Source: Bactericera cockerelli (taxonomy: Eukaryota; Arthropoda; Insecta; Hemiptera; Triozidae). From it: DNA of 64,000 nucleotides. Below the pieces are notes generated by a model that worked only from the letters and a program-made list of their open reading frames with translations, had not been told where the DNA came from and searched no databases. Both the position numbers and the translations under genes were made by a program. The first letter of the stretch is position 1. Every line of letters starts with the position of its first letter. The stretch spans positions 27,649,468 through 27,713,467 of the forward strand of contig CM044963.1 in the NCBI GenBank assembly GCA_024516035.1. Direction: 5' to 3'. Shown one piece after another: positions 21,111 to 31,497 of the stretch.

Positions 21111-21532
21111 TATCTAAAGAGGTCGTAACTGAAACCCAGAGCAAGACCAACACCATTGAAATCTATCGTCAGGTAAAATCTATGAAAGCAGTAAAATCAC
21201 TGCTGACATTATACCCATTCTTTTGTGCTAAAAATGTTCTTTATTTTATTCTTTTTTTTTTTCTTTTTCTCTGAACAAGAGCTCAAAATAAATCAAAGGA
21301 GCTCATATTTCCGACATTTTCAAGGTTTCCCTTGTTTCTTTGTCTGAGTGTATTTTTTTACATTATAAAATATATACACAAGTATGTACCTATAAAGTAA
21401 ATTATGAGTGTATATGTATACATGGTCTGTGTGATGTAAAATAAATGCTCTTTCTGTAGTTTTGTCAGTGGCAGAAGAGAGAGAGAGAGATAAAGAGATT
21501 ACTTTTTGTCAGGTGATTTGCCTTTAGAGAGG

Positions 21533-21569
<37 letters not shown>

Positions 21570-21578
21570 TGAAACATA
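21111..21578. other. AT-rich spacer with GA tracts
   Basis: GA tracts lie at 21475-21500 and 21530-21568. No gene is recognised. Confidence 0.55.
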
Positions 21579-21688
21579 ATAATAACACTCTTGGGGGAAG
21601 TTGACCACCAGGCGAGGTTAATGCTCAATTTCTACCACCTAATCCTCAGAGTCTTATTCATATGTGGTCAAAAACTGAAATTGAATAG
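21579..21688 (-). mobile_element. SINE family C, 3' half
   Basis: AATAATAACACTCTTGGGGG, CCACCAGGCGAGGTTAATGC and CCTCAGAGTCTTATTCATAT match the body and tail of family C in reverse. The tRNA head is missing. Confidence 0.8.
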
Positions 21689-21707
21689 TCTTTAGAAAAA
21701 TAATTAA

Positions 21708-22189
21708 ATCCCACAAAAAACTACCGTTAAAAAAAGGGCCAAGTTCCAGAACTCCTATCCAAAAAGGTTTCGCCAATGAATGCAGTGATATCTTATTTGC
21801 GGCCAAGTTATCTTGGTACTAAGCTATTTCTTTTATTAAACGCCGTTTTCTGAGTTCCTCATTTGGTATGTTTTTAACTGCAAACTATCCTCTAACTTGG
21901 CCAGTGTTGCTCCTTGTGATAGTTATATTGTTATTCTGTACCTATACATATAGTCGTAATATTCCATACAACCGATGGCATAAAACTGGCCAAGTTAGAG
22001 GATAGTTTGCAGTTAAAAACATACCAATAAATGAGGAACTCCGAAAACGGGGTTTAGGTAATAAAAGAAATAGCTTAGTACTAAGATAACTTGGCCGCAA
22101 ATAAGATATCACTGCATTCATTGGCGAAACCTTTTTGGATAGGAGTTCTGGAACTTGGCCCTTTTTTTAACGGTAGTTTTTTGTGGGAT
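21708..22189. repeat. Long hairpin: about 200-bp arms, 79-bp loop
   Basis: The left arm 21708-21905 begins ATCCCACAAAAAACTACCG and contains GGCCAAGTTCCAGAACTCC and TAACTTGGCCAGT. The right arm 21985-22189 is its reverse complement with few differences, for example an extra GGTAA-type change near 22050. Transcription would give a long double-stranded RNA. No ORF or transposase is seen. Confidence 0.92.
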
Positions 22190-22269
22190 ATCATTACTTT
22201 TTGTAAATGGTTCGTTTCCCAGCATGTTTCATTATTTTTTATTAAAAAATTCAATATTATTAACTTTAT

Positions 22270-22935
22270 TATACTCCCTAAAACGACACCGATTAACAGC
22301 AGAAATAGTGCGAAAGTGCCGGTTTTCAGATTTTTCCCTATACTTTTACAATGAAGCCTAGCACCATACTAAATTTCAGCTTTGTAGGTAGTAGGGAAGT
22401 GCCTCATAATTTATATGCATAATCGAGTATACTTCCTCAGTAAAATAACACAGTTTAACAGCATGATAAGTGCGAAAGTTCCGGTTTTCAGATTTTTCCC
22501 AGTACTTTTACAATAAACCCTACCAGTATAATAAATTTCTGCTTTTTAGGTAGTAGGGAAGTGCCTCATAATTTATATACATAATATAGTGCTCCCTAAA
22601 ACGACACCGTTTAACAGCAGAAATAGTGCGAAAGTGCCGGTTTTCAGATTTTTCCCTGGACTTTTACAATAAACCCTACCATCATGCAAAATTTCAGCTT
22701 TCTAGGTAGTAAGGAAGTGCCTCATAATTTAGATCCATAATCGATTATATATTTTCTCCCTAAAACGACACCGTTTTACACCATGAAAAGTGAAAAAATT
22801 CCGGTTTTCAGATTTTTCCCTGTACTTTTCCAATAAACCCTACAATCATGCAAAATTTCAGCTTTCTAGGTAGTCGGGAAGTGCCTCATAATTTTGATGA
22901 TCTGTCAGTCAGTCAGTCAGTCAGTCAGTATCAAA
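22270..22935 (+). repeat. Tandem repeat of about 160 bp, four units
   Basis: Units start near 22276, 22438, 22593 and 22758 with CCCTAAAACGACACCGTTTA. They run through GTTTTCAGATTTTTCCCT, TTACAATAAACCCTACCA, AATTTCAGCTTTCTAGGTAG and GGGAAGTGCCTCATAATTT. The array ends at six GTCA units (22910-22929). It follows the hairpin directly, so both may belong to one larger element. Confidence 0.9.
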
Positions 22936-23427
22936 ATCGCAAATTTCAAAATTACATTCCTCTGAAAGTTTTTTGCATAGAGTCTTTAAATTTTTAATGT
23001 CTTTTTAATGATATTAGGACAATCTCTGTTCCAAGTTTCATATCTCTATGATCAATTGAACCGAAGATATGAGGGTGTGAAAAACCGGGTGAATCGGTTC
23101 GTGTAAAGATACACTGCCGTGCTTGCTAGAACTTGGCCTGGCGCACTGCCGTGCGCTCAGATGTAGCAATTACTAAAATAATTAACAATGATAACCAAAG
23201 GCACGATCATATTTATTCCAAAAAATGTCACTTGTAATCCAGAGAGGAAATTGCTCAAGTATTCTGAGTACTTTGCCCTCTGGATTGCAAATTGCAGAAA
23301 TATATTATAATCTGTAAAAAAATATATATATTACCTATATACATAGTTTAAAAATAAATGTAGGAATTATAAAAGTGGACTATCCATACTTTGGTAGTAA
23401 ACACAGTACACATACCAAACCACACAT
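22936..23427. other. Flank of the tandem repeat, no gene
   Basis: AT-rich. Notable only for AATCCAGAG...CTCTGGATT at 23235-23290, a small inverted repeat. No coding sequence is recognised. Confidence 0.5.
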
Positions 23428-23510
23428 AAACCCACAAGCCAGGGTTGGGTGGAAGAGATTGCCATAGGCAATAACCCCGAGTTTAGTTAGGACATAAGTT
23501 TTTATATATT
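23428..23510 (+). mobile_element. LINE 3'-tail, family E, truncated
   Basis: GGGTTGGGTGGAAGAGATTG, CCATAGGCAATAACCCC and TTAGGACATAAG match the tails at 30328, 60926 and 62573. The 3' AATAAA and (TAA)n end is missing because repeat K follows. Confidence 0.75.
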
Positions 23511-23528
23511 TTCTATTCTTTTTCATTT

Positions 23529-24165
23529 TTACTTTCTTTATCCTATAATAAGGAAAGTATTGTATTCGTCGAAAATTTGACCTACCCAGTTTTTCACATT
23601 TGTGGACGAATCATAGCTTCAGGATACCAAAAAAGTTGTTTTCAGCCATTGGTCCGTGCGTCTGTCTGTCTGTCTGTGTGTGTGTGTGTAAACAGGATAT
23701 CTCGAGAAAGGTAAGAGCTAGAGACTTGAAATTTGGTATGCAAATTAGTTTTATACACCAGACAAACCACGAAACTTTTGGTTCAAATCGGACGCAAGAT
23801 GCGGCCGCAGGGCCGTAAATATTGGCCGCAACCGCCGCTTCTTTGAATTGGTTAAAGATACAAAGAAAGTTAGAGAACAACATTTTCTCGGATTTAAAAA
23901 ATAATAGGGGTCTATTCTCATCATTTTTTTTGATATCTTGAACTTTTTGGCACCCGGCCCCAATTTACCGGTATTTTGGGGGGACCGCTTGGACTAACTT
24001 TTTTATTATTTACCCTAGATGGGGGTTGCGACATATAGAATCCAATGATTTTAAGGTGCTGATTACGAATTTGGCACTGATTTTTAACTATCCGTTACCG
24101 TTGAGTCACCAGTGGCGGAATTCGACTTCTTTTTGGGGGATAAGGAAAGTCGTGTGATGTTTACA
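23529..24165 (+). repeat. Dispersed repeat K, long copy
   Basis: Starts with the self-complementary TTTATCCTATAATAAGGAAA and ends with GATAAGGAAAGTCGTGTGAT. Inside are GCGTCTGTCTGTCTGTCTGT, a (GT)n run, GGATATCTCGAGAAAGG and CAAATCGGACGCAAGATGCG. Non-coding. This style (TTTCCTTAT ends, (CTGT)n, GAGATATC) is common in sap-feeding insect genomes as I remember them; that is a weak clue to the organism. Confidence 0.65.
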
Positions 24166-24255
24166 CCAGATTTTTATTGTATATATTGTTTCCATTTTTT
24201 TCGTTGTTGAAATAATTATTTTTACTGTAGATACATAATGTTCATTTATATCTAA

Positions 24256-24730
24256 CTAGCGGGCTATCGCCCACTTTGGGGGCCGAGGCATGGCCGTGAA
24301 AGCAAAAAATCCTTTTTTGCCAATGGCAGGTGTTGTAGTGGGAATTTCGAAAAATCCCGTCTTATTGCACATCTAGACTATAAGAAAAAGCTACCTACCA
24401 AATTTCAGCTCGCTAGGTATTACGGTTTGGGCTGTAGAGCGATGATCAGTCAGTGACTTTGACATTTATATATTACATTTATATATTAAGATAGCGGGCT
24501 GTCGCCCGCTTTGCGAGCCGAGGCATGGCCGTGAAAGCAAAAAATCCTTTTTCGCCAATGGCAGGTGTTGTAGTGGGAATTTCGAAAAATCCCGTCTTAT
24601 TGCACATCTAGACTATAAGACAAAGCTACCTACCAAATTTCAGCTTCCTAGGACTTACGGTTTGGGCTGTAGAGCGATGATCAGTCAGTGGTCAGTCAGT
24701 CAGTGACTGACATTTATATATTAAGAAGAT
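24256..24730 (+). repeat. ACTAGCGGGC-type repeat, tandem dimer
   Basis: Two units of about 235 bp. Each has AGCGGGCTNTCGCCC (an imperfect palindrome), CCGAGGCATGGCCGTGAAAG, ATTTCGAAAAATCCCGTCTT, AAATTTCAGCTNNCTAGG and GTAGAGCGATGATCAGTCAG, ending TTTATATATTAAGATA. The end of unit 1 runs straight into the start of unit 2. A longer relative starts at 49501. Confidence 0.85.
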
Positions 24731-25615
24731 AAAATGTTCTATAATAATAAAAATAATAAACCATTGGTATTGGTATAAGTAGGGCTGTCGGCTACGAAAG
24801 CTCTTTGTCACTGCGACCTTAAATAGATCTTTTGTGACATGCCCCTGTACTTCTAAAAGAGATTTATGCCCCTGTAACTCTAAACTACGGGTCACCTAGC
24901 CTCGTGAGGACATTTGAGATAGTTTCAGATTGGACATCGACCACGGGCAGTGCTACCCACTAAAACATAGTGACATGACACAAATAACTAGCTCTTTATA
25001 ATTTATCCATCTCAAAGATAAAGAGTCCATTTACGTATATTTTTTCAAATGCTCGTGATTTTGTAATAAAAATTTATATAAATATTGCTTCCAATAAATT
25101 TCTAATATTAGAAATTGGAAGCATTGTGTTCGTTTTTGTAATATAAAAAATAAATATTTATTTGCTCCGATTTCAATTTTTCCTCAATAAGACGGGTTAA
25201 TGAAAATCTCTTCTTACTTTGAATAAGCCACATTCCAAGGGAGAACAATCGCTGGAAATCATTATTTCAGCGGCACATAATATTTTTTTCTCTCTCTTTA
25301 AAAAATGTAAATTAACTTTATGATTTATACAAATGAAATGTGAGATCGTATTATAATCTGATTGAAAATGAAATACTTATATTTTTGTATGTATGTAATT
25401 CAAATGGAAAAGGCTTTAGTGTTGAGAATAAAAGAAATAAGTTAATTTGAAAAGTTAACAAGCAGGTAGATGTAATTGACTTTCCAAGAATTCAAAGAGA
25501 CCGAGAAGGAATATTTATATCTGGGTTACAAAATATTTGTAATTTGTAATTTATTTACATGAATAATTCTCATAAAAGGCACAATATATAACACATATCT
25601 ATACTACTACCAAAC
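24731..25615. repeat. Spacer with SINE D relic and repeat F tail
   Basis: At 24940-25000, GTGCTACCCACTAAAACATA and GTGACATGACACAAATAACT recall the 3' part of SINE D. At 25088-25190, TTTCTAATATTAGAAATTGG then GTGTTCGTTTTTGTAA is the reversed end of repeat F. The rest is AT-rich with no gene. Confidence 0.55.
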
Positions 25616-25925
25616 AGTAATAATAATAACACTCTTTAATGGAAGGTAACCACCATGCGATGGTAATGGTCAAGCATTTTCTACCATCTAATAGTTCCTC
25701 TAATCCAGGTAGCGTAGAGATCCTTTCGTTCGAATCCCACCCAGTACATGCATTTTTCCTCATTAACTTTATTTTACCTGTAAAAACATTATTTGTATTT
25801 ATATTTTTCTTCAAATAAATGAGGAAAAATGTAAGCACTGGGTAGGATTTGAACTGAAGGATCTCTACGCTACCTGGATTAGAGGAACTAGAGGGTTAAT
25901 CACTTGACTACTAGTGCACATGAAA
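25616..25925. mobile_element. Two SINE C copies, head-to-head
   Basis: A minus-oriented tail (AATAATAACACTCTTTAATG) leads into a plus-oriented head (TCTAATCCAGGTAGCGTAGA, TTCGTTCGAATCCCACCC). A minus-oriented head with GGATCTCTACGCTACCTGGA and ACTACTAGTGCAC follows. The two head segments form an inverted repeat with roughly 90-base arms. Confidence 0.8.
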
Positions 25926-26017
25926 GGGATACAGTCCTGAGATTTCATACATAGATAAATAATCATCTAGGTATATAAAATTATTATACATAGATATAAA
26001 ATAAGAAAACGTGAAAT

Positions 26018-26309
26018 TATTATTAAAATCTGACCTGGTTGCAGGGTTTACAGTGAAACCCTTACAATTAACACTGCGACCTAAATAGATCTATTGTGAC
26101 CAGTTGATTCTATTCGGTTTTAACGTCCTGATTTGAGATAGTCAGGACGGGGGTTTTACCCTCCATTCGCTGGGAATCGTACCAGCTACCCACATTAACC
26201 TCACCCAGCCTGGGTAGGGCCGGAAGTGCCAGCCTCACGTGTTTGGAAGGGACACAGTTTTCTTCGAAAAGTCTGCCCCAACCGGGAGTCGAACTCGAGA
26301 CCTCTGGAA
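26018..26309 (-). mobile_element. tRNA-derived SINE, family A, head truncated
   Basis: Matches the family from the tail through the B box (GGGAGTCGAACTCGAGACCT) and stops at TCTGGA, so the A box is missing. It then joins unrelated ATACGTGAAATAG sequence. Confidence 0.88.
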
Positions 26310-26339
26310 TACGTGAAATAGTCACTCGTGAAATAGTTA

Positions 26340-26430
26340 ACCGAATTTTGAACATATTTCTTTTACGCTCTTGTGATCGAACCCGCAACCTTCCTCATCA
26401 TAAGCGAGAATTTCACGACTGAGCTAATCA
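26340..26430 (-). mobile_element. tRNA-like SINE head
   Basis: On the minus strand, GGCCTTGATTAGCTCAGTCG and GGTTGCGGGTTCGATCAC are A- and B-box regions 45 bases apart. No tRNA acceptor stem is seen, so I call it SINE-derived. Confidence 0.65.
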
Positions 26431-26432
26431 AG

Positions 26433-26627
26433 GCCGACCTTCGAGGCTCAATGGTCGATGGCTGACCCGGAGGTTGCGGGTTCGAATTCCGGCCGGAGCG
26501 GAAAAGATTTTTTCCGTTTCCGGAATGGCTTGCAGGTAAAGGTAAATTTACCTTCACACGCATGGCCTAAGTGGAAAAAAAGTGGTTCCGGGGAACAATT
26601 ACCTTTAAAAAAAAAAAAAAAAAAAAT
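26433..26627 (+). mobile_element. tRNA-derived SINE, family I, with poly-A tail
   Basis: CGAGGCTCAATGGTCGATGG and TTGCGGGTTCGAATTCCGG form the tRNA-like head. GGAATGGCTTGCAGGTAAAG and TCCGGGGAACAATTACCTTT form the body, and a 20-base A run closes it (26607-26626). This is the only SINE here with a clear poly-A tail rather than an (AAT)n end. Confidence 0.85.
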
Positions 26628-26839
26628 GTTACGCCATAAATATAATTTTTTTTTTTTTAATAAATCGTAAGGAAGATGGCAGGGATGAAAGATGAATTTG
26701 AAACGGAAACACGTAAGATATACCTTCTGCAGAGGGGGAGTGACAAACGAAAACTGATTCCCAGTTATAATTCGGGAAACCCCAGGACTTAACCAACTCA
26801 CAGGAGACATCATTTATTTGACGTAATACGAGATGTCTC

Positions 26840-27440
26840 CCTCCGCCCTGCCCCCCCCCCCCCCCCGAACATTCCTCCTCTTCCTCCCCCTCACACATCA
26901 CTCCTCCCCCGACTGCCACACGTTTCTCCCCCCCCCCCCCAACTCCTCTACTCCATTACCTCCCCTCCCCCACACTCATTATCTGAATACTCCTTTAAAG
27001 CAAAGCTTACTGAAGCAGTTGGCAACCACTCCTTAAGCCTTTAAAATCCCAATCCCTCTAACCACTCCTTCCTCTCTCCTTTTTACTCATGCTAGGTGTG
27101 AATGTGTGTGTGTATGGATACCTTTTTTATTTTATATTTTTATACCTTATCAATTGTAATAATTGTATATTATGTTATCTATTTAAATAAATAAAGAGGT
27201 GCTATATTAAACTGTTAGCGTAATGGGACTTCCTGTCTCGAGCCGACAGTCTAAATAAAGCACTACTATATATACTATACTATACTATACTATACTATGC
27301 TCCTCCCCTCTCCTCGGCCTTCCTCCGCCCTCTCGCCTACCACACATTCCTCCCCCCCCCCCCCCGTCCCACACATCTCTCCACCCTCCTGACACAATTC
27401 CCCCCCCCCCCCCTCCAACACAACCCCTCACTACACACTT
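26840..27440. repeat. C-rich low complexity and AT-rich spacer
   Basis: C runs of 10-15 bases at about 26851-26865, 26931-26940, 27353-27365 and 27402-27413, (CTATA)n at about 27270-27297, and AT-rich DNA between. No gene. Confidence 0.7.
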
Positions 27441-27444
27441 TCCC

Positions 27445-28158
27445 TCATCTCACCCTGCTCCATCTTCCTCTTCCCCTCTTCCACCTGTCCCTCCCCCTCA
27501 CCGCCACCTCCCCCCGCCTCCAACACAACCCCTCTCCCCCCCACACCTTCCTCATCTCCCCCTCCTCCACCTTCCTCTTCCCCTCTTCCACCTGTCCCTC
27601 CCCCTCACCGCCACCTCCCCCCGCCTCCAACACAACCCCTCTCCCCCACACCTTCCTCATCTCCCCCTCCTCCACCTTCCTCTTCCCCTCTTCCACCTGT
27701 CCCTCCCCCTCACCGCCACCTCCCCCCGCCTCCAACACAACCCCTCTCCCCCACACCTTCCTCATCTCCCCCTCCTCCACCTTCCTCTTCCCCTCTTCCA
27801 CCTGTCCCTCCCCCTCACCGCCACCTCCCCCCGCCTCCAACACAACCCCTCTCCCCCACACCTTCCTCATCTCCCCCTCCTCCACCTTCCTCTTCCCCTC
27901 TTCCACCTGTCCCTCCCCCTCACCGCCACCTCCCCCCGCCTCCAACACAACCCCTCTCCCCCACACCTTCCTCATCTCCCCCTCCTCCATCTTCCTCTTC
28001 CCCTCTTCCACCTGTCCCTCCCCCTCACCGCCACCTCCCCCCGCCTCCAACACAACCCCTCTCCCCCACACCTTCCTCATCTCCCCCTCCTCCATCTTCC
28101 TCTTCCCCTCTTCCACCTGTTCCTCCCCCTCACCGCCACCTCCCCCCCCCCCTTCCAC
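27445..28158. repeat. 105-bp minisatellite, about seven units
   Basis: CCACCTGTCCCTCCCCCTCA starts at 27481, 27588, 27693, 27798, 27903, 28008 and 28113 (last unit with a T variant); all but the first step is exactly 105 bp. Units are C-rich (CCGCCACCTCCCCCCGCC, CACACCTTCCTCATCTCCC). Since 105 is 35 codons, the minus strand stays open for 237 residues of Gly/Glu-rich repeat. I regard that ORF as accidental. Confidence 0.96.
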
Positions 28159-28179
28159 ACCTTCCTCGCACCACCACCA

Positions 28180-29230
28180 CCTTTTTCTATGGAGAGTTCT
28201 ATGCAGGGAGGAGTGAAAGGTGATTTCATCTCCACACCCACACTATTTTCTAACTTAAAGCTCTCCTTTCTCTTTCTCTCTCTCCTTGTCTCTCATCTTT
28301 ATCTTCTCTTCTTCTCTCTCCTTTTTTCTCCTTCTCTCTCGCCTCGCTTCTCTCTCTCGTCTCTTTCTCTCATATTTACTGCCCCATCTCTTCTTCTTTC
28401 TCTTTTTCTATCCCTCTCATCTGTACCTCTTGTCTCTTCTTTCCTTTTCATCTCTCTCTCTCTTTCTCCCTCTCTCATTTGTACAACCTTTTCCTTCTCT
28501 CTCTCTCTCTCTCTCTCTTTCCATCTCCTTCCTGATATCCAAATTATAAGGATTCGATTTGGATTCAACAAAAAGAAGATATTGTAGAAAGGTTTTGTCA
28601 CACAAACTGATAATGCACCATTTTTCTCTCTATCCCTCTCTGCTCTTCATTTTCCATATCACTTCCCATAGAGATATTTTGGACCCTGTACATGTGTACT
28701 TATTATTATTCAAAGGAAGGACAGTATCTTATGTACTTTTAGGGGGGGGGGTGATCAGAGTAGATAGCTTTCTTTTGGTTACCCGGTATGCAAGCACGAG
28801 TTTTTTGGGAACTAAACCCAGTTTTAATAATTATTTTAAACATTATAAAAGCCGCACAAAGGAACCGCATCGAAGCCTAGCCAGTTTTTCAATTTCATAA
28901 AAAGGAGAAAAATAAAAAGAGCCCAAATAAATAAAAGGAAAACTTAAATATGCCTATTACTAAGTATAAAAAAGTCAAAAATTAATTTAAAAAAAAACTG
29001 GTGTGCTAATCACACGACTTTCTATTACAATTGAGAAAGTTTTTTTTTACTTTCTTATTTAAAAACATATAAAAATCGGACCACAAAAAAAAAAGATACG
29101 AACTGACCATTTGTTAAAACCAGAGAACCTAAAAATTAAAAAAAAAAAAAAAAAAAATGTTATCAACTCAATTTCAATAAAAGTGACCGCTTACTAAAAT
29201 CTACAAGATATTATTATTATTTTAAGAAGG
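28180..29230. other. CT tract then AT-rich DNA, no gene
   Basis: 28255-28530 is CTCTTT/TCTCTC-rich. 28740-29160 has G9, several A runs and two copies of ACTTTCTTATTT/ACTTTCTATTACA, perhaps worn repeat K. Short ORFs are low-complexity. Confidence 0.6.
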
Positions 29231-29410
29231 ACATTTATATACAACATAGATAACTACAAATTAATATACAATATAAGAAGAAGTAAAAAGAGATAAATAA
29301 AAAAATAAAACTATGAATACAAATAATGTATTCACAGGTAAAATATAATGACAGCCAATAACCTTTTCTACACACAATAGTTATAAAATTAAAATCTGAA
29401 TAAACTAAAC

Positions 29411-29612
29411 GGGTTTTACCCACCATTCGTTGGTAATCGTGCCAGCTACTCACATTAACCTCACCCAGCCTGGGTAGAGCCGGAAAAGTCAACCTCATGT
29501 CCGGTCATGTCTTAGGGAACAAAATTTTCTGTGCGAAAAGTCCGCTCCAACCGGGAATCGAACTCTGGATCTCTGGACTTCGGGCAGTAGTCAGAACCGT
29601 TACGCCACTGAC
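29411..29612 (-). mobile_element. tRNA-derived SINE, family A, tail truncated
   Basis: Carries the body (CACATTAACCTCACCCAGCC), B box complement GGGAATCGAACTCTGG and A-box region CAGAACCGTTACGCCACTG. The 3' third of the family is missing. Confidence 0.88.
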
Positions 29613-29761
29613 GGGACTTTTCTCTTCACTCCCTGGAAATCACAGCAAGAATAAATCTGAACCTCACCACCGCCTGGGTGGCGCAGAACATGCCATCAGC
29701 CTCATGAGTGAACACTGTGAACAGACTAGTTCTTCTTCTTCTTCTTCTTGATGGAAGAAAA

Positions 29762-29862
29762 AAAATATATATATAATTCTCCCCACACGCCGATTCGAAC
29801 TCACAACCAACGAGCAAAGAGTAGAACGCTCAATACCTTCACCACTGTGGCTGGCACAGAGA
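29762..29862 (-). mobile_element. tRNA-like SINE, family H
   Basis: Minus strand: AGCCACAGTGGTGAAGG (A-box region) and GTGAGTTCGAATCGGCG (B box), followed by a T/A-rich end. It occurs once in the window. Confidence 0.65.
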
Positions 29863-30025
29863 GATGCAATCAGTTAAACACACCCATCCCGTAGTACGCT
29901 TACCCTCTGATGGGCGAGAAGTGACACAATACTTCCTATTTACATAGGTGCTGGCTCAACACGAGCGCACCGGAAGGTAGTATCCCTTACAAACAATTGT
30001 AACCAGATTAAGAATACAATTTTTT

Positions 30026-30098
30026 GTCGGCGCGGGGGTTCGAACCCGGGACCTTCCGCATGGCAAGCGAGTGCTTAACCACTGAGCTATTCGAGCTC
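30026..30098 (-). tRNA. tRNA-Gly(GCC)-like sequence, probably SINE-derived
   Basis: On the minus strand ATAGCTCAGTGGTTAAGCAC fits a D-arm/A box. CTCGCTTGCCATGCGGA gives a loop with GCC where the anticodon would be, and CCCGGGTTCGAACCCCCG is a good T arm. The acceptor ends (GAGCTCGA and GCGCCGA) do not pair convincingly and the anticodon stem has a mismatch. I think it is a tRNA relic or SINE head; a fragment of SINE B head follows in reverse. Confidence 0.4.
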
Positions 30099-30327
30099 TC
30101 TATCTTTTCGATCAAGCTACTGAGGATTTAAAAGATAAAGAAAAAGTGAAATGGGAAAGTGGCTTTAAAGCGTTCAAATGTTTTGCTTCCATTTTGAAAA
30201 TTAAATTAAAATCGTAAGTTTCTAAAAGGTAATTTTCCAAACACTTTTTCTAATACTTCCGTATTGTATTCTTACCTTTTGTTGTTTTTCATTGTTGTTG
30301 TTGATATTTTTGCTGTTATTGTTGATA

Positions 30328-30508
30328 TAGGGTTGGGTGGAAGAGATTGCCAAAGGCAAATAACCCCGCCTTTTAGGTAGGACATAAACTCCATTTTTTT
30401 TTGTTATTGTATCTTTGCTCAATCTTTTTGTTTTTTCTTTATAATTACACTGTATTTTACTGTATATATTTTTGTTCTACCTAATAAAGCTTACTATAAT
30501 AATAATGT
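30328..30508 (+). mobile_element. LINE 3'-tail, family E, complete end
   Basis: GGGTTGGGTGGAAGAGATTG and CCAAAGGCAAATAACCCCGC form a small stem. TAGGTAGGACATAA, TTCTTTATAATTACACTGTA and TACCTAATAAAGC follow, then (TAA)n. The stem plus microsatellite ending resembles RTE/CR1-type LINE 3' ends. No coding part is attached, so it is extremely 5'-truncated. Confidence 0.7.
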
Positions 30509-30625
30509 AATATTGTTGTTGTTCTTTTAGGTGTTATTTGTAAAAGAAAAACAAGAAGAAAAAATCCATATTGTTTTTGTTTGAATTCTTACCTGTTGTT
30601 TTAGTTGATATTTTGTTGTTCTTAA

Positions 30626-30770
30626 CCGATCTCAGTAGCTCGATCGATAAGGTGGCGGACTAGTAACCTGGAGGTCTGTGGTTCAAGTCCTGGTTTCAGC
30701 GTAGATTTAGTAGAGTGAGTTGGAGTAGTTGTGACATCGCGAAAGTGATAAAGTGACAAATATGATAACT
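30626..30770 (+). mobile_element. tRNA-derived SINE, family B
   Basis: CTCAGTAGCTCGATCGATAA, GTGGTTCAAGTCC, TTCAGCGTAGATTTAGTAGA and GTAGTTGTGACATCGCGAAA are in family order, ending ATATGATAAC. Confidence 0.9.
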
Positions 30771-31125
30771 ATTTTTTTTGTTGTTGTTCATTTTTTTTTT
30801 TTTTTTTTTGTTATTTGTAAAAGAAAAACAAGGATTTTTTTTGTTGTTTTTGTTTAGTTGCTGCTTAAAACGGTTAAATTCTTTTCGATTACACATAAGA
30901 TGCTGGTAAATACGACACTGTGTAGCGAACTTTTAAACAAATTCAAAATAAATATTTTCCAATTCAATTAAAAAGTGATTTATAAAAAAAAAACAATAAC
31001 AACAAGATACTCAAGATACAGTGTGTCTCTTAATTAAGTACCTAGGTGTGTTTTCTACTTGAGTCTACGCCCATAACAGGGTACCCATAATGTAGCGGAT
31101 ATCACTCACTAGAATTGGTTTTAAC

Positions 31126-31380
31126 GTCTTCCGTGGCGTAACGGTTGTGACTACTGCCCGTGGTTCAGAGATCCTGAGTTCGATTCCTGGTTGGAGCAGA
31201 CTTTTCGCACAAAAATTCTGTTCCCTCCGAACATGTGAGGCTGGCATTTTCGGACCTAGCCAGGCTGGGTGAGGTTATTGTCGTACCAGGTACCCACCTG
31301 GTACGATTCCCAGTGAATGGAGGGTAAAACCCCCGTCCTGTCTACCTCAAATCAGGACGTTAAAACCAAATAGAATCAAA
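31126..31380 (+). mobile_element. tRNA-derived SINE, family A
   Basis: CCGTGGCGTAACGGTTGTGA and GAGTTCGATTCCTGGTTGG head; body GCCAGGCTGGGTGAGGTTAT and GAATGGAGGGTAAAACCCC. A local duplication of TACCAGGTACCCACC replaces the usual GTGGGTAGC. Confidence 0.9.
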
Positions 31381-31497
31381 AGGAAATGAAAGGAGCCTCT
31401 AGACATTGGAAAGGAGCCGTGACATAAGTGTTATCTGTGATTATCTCACGGACAATAAATTATTATTATTCCCACAAAGAAATACTTGATATGTATA

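Noticed and set aside
27445..28158. 237-codon Gly/Glu-rich minus-strand protein
   Set aside because: Exact 105-bp minisatellite; no start context, no domain.
30026..30098. Functional tRNA-Gly gene
   Set aside because: D-arm and T-arm look good, but acceptor stem ends do not pair and the sequence is surrounded by SINE fragments; kept only as a low-confidence tRNA-like feature.
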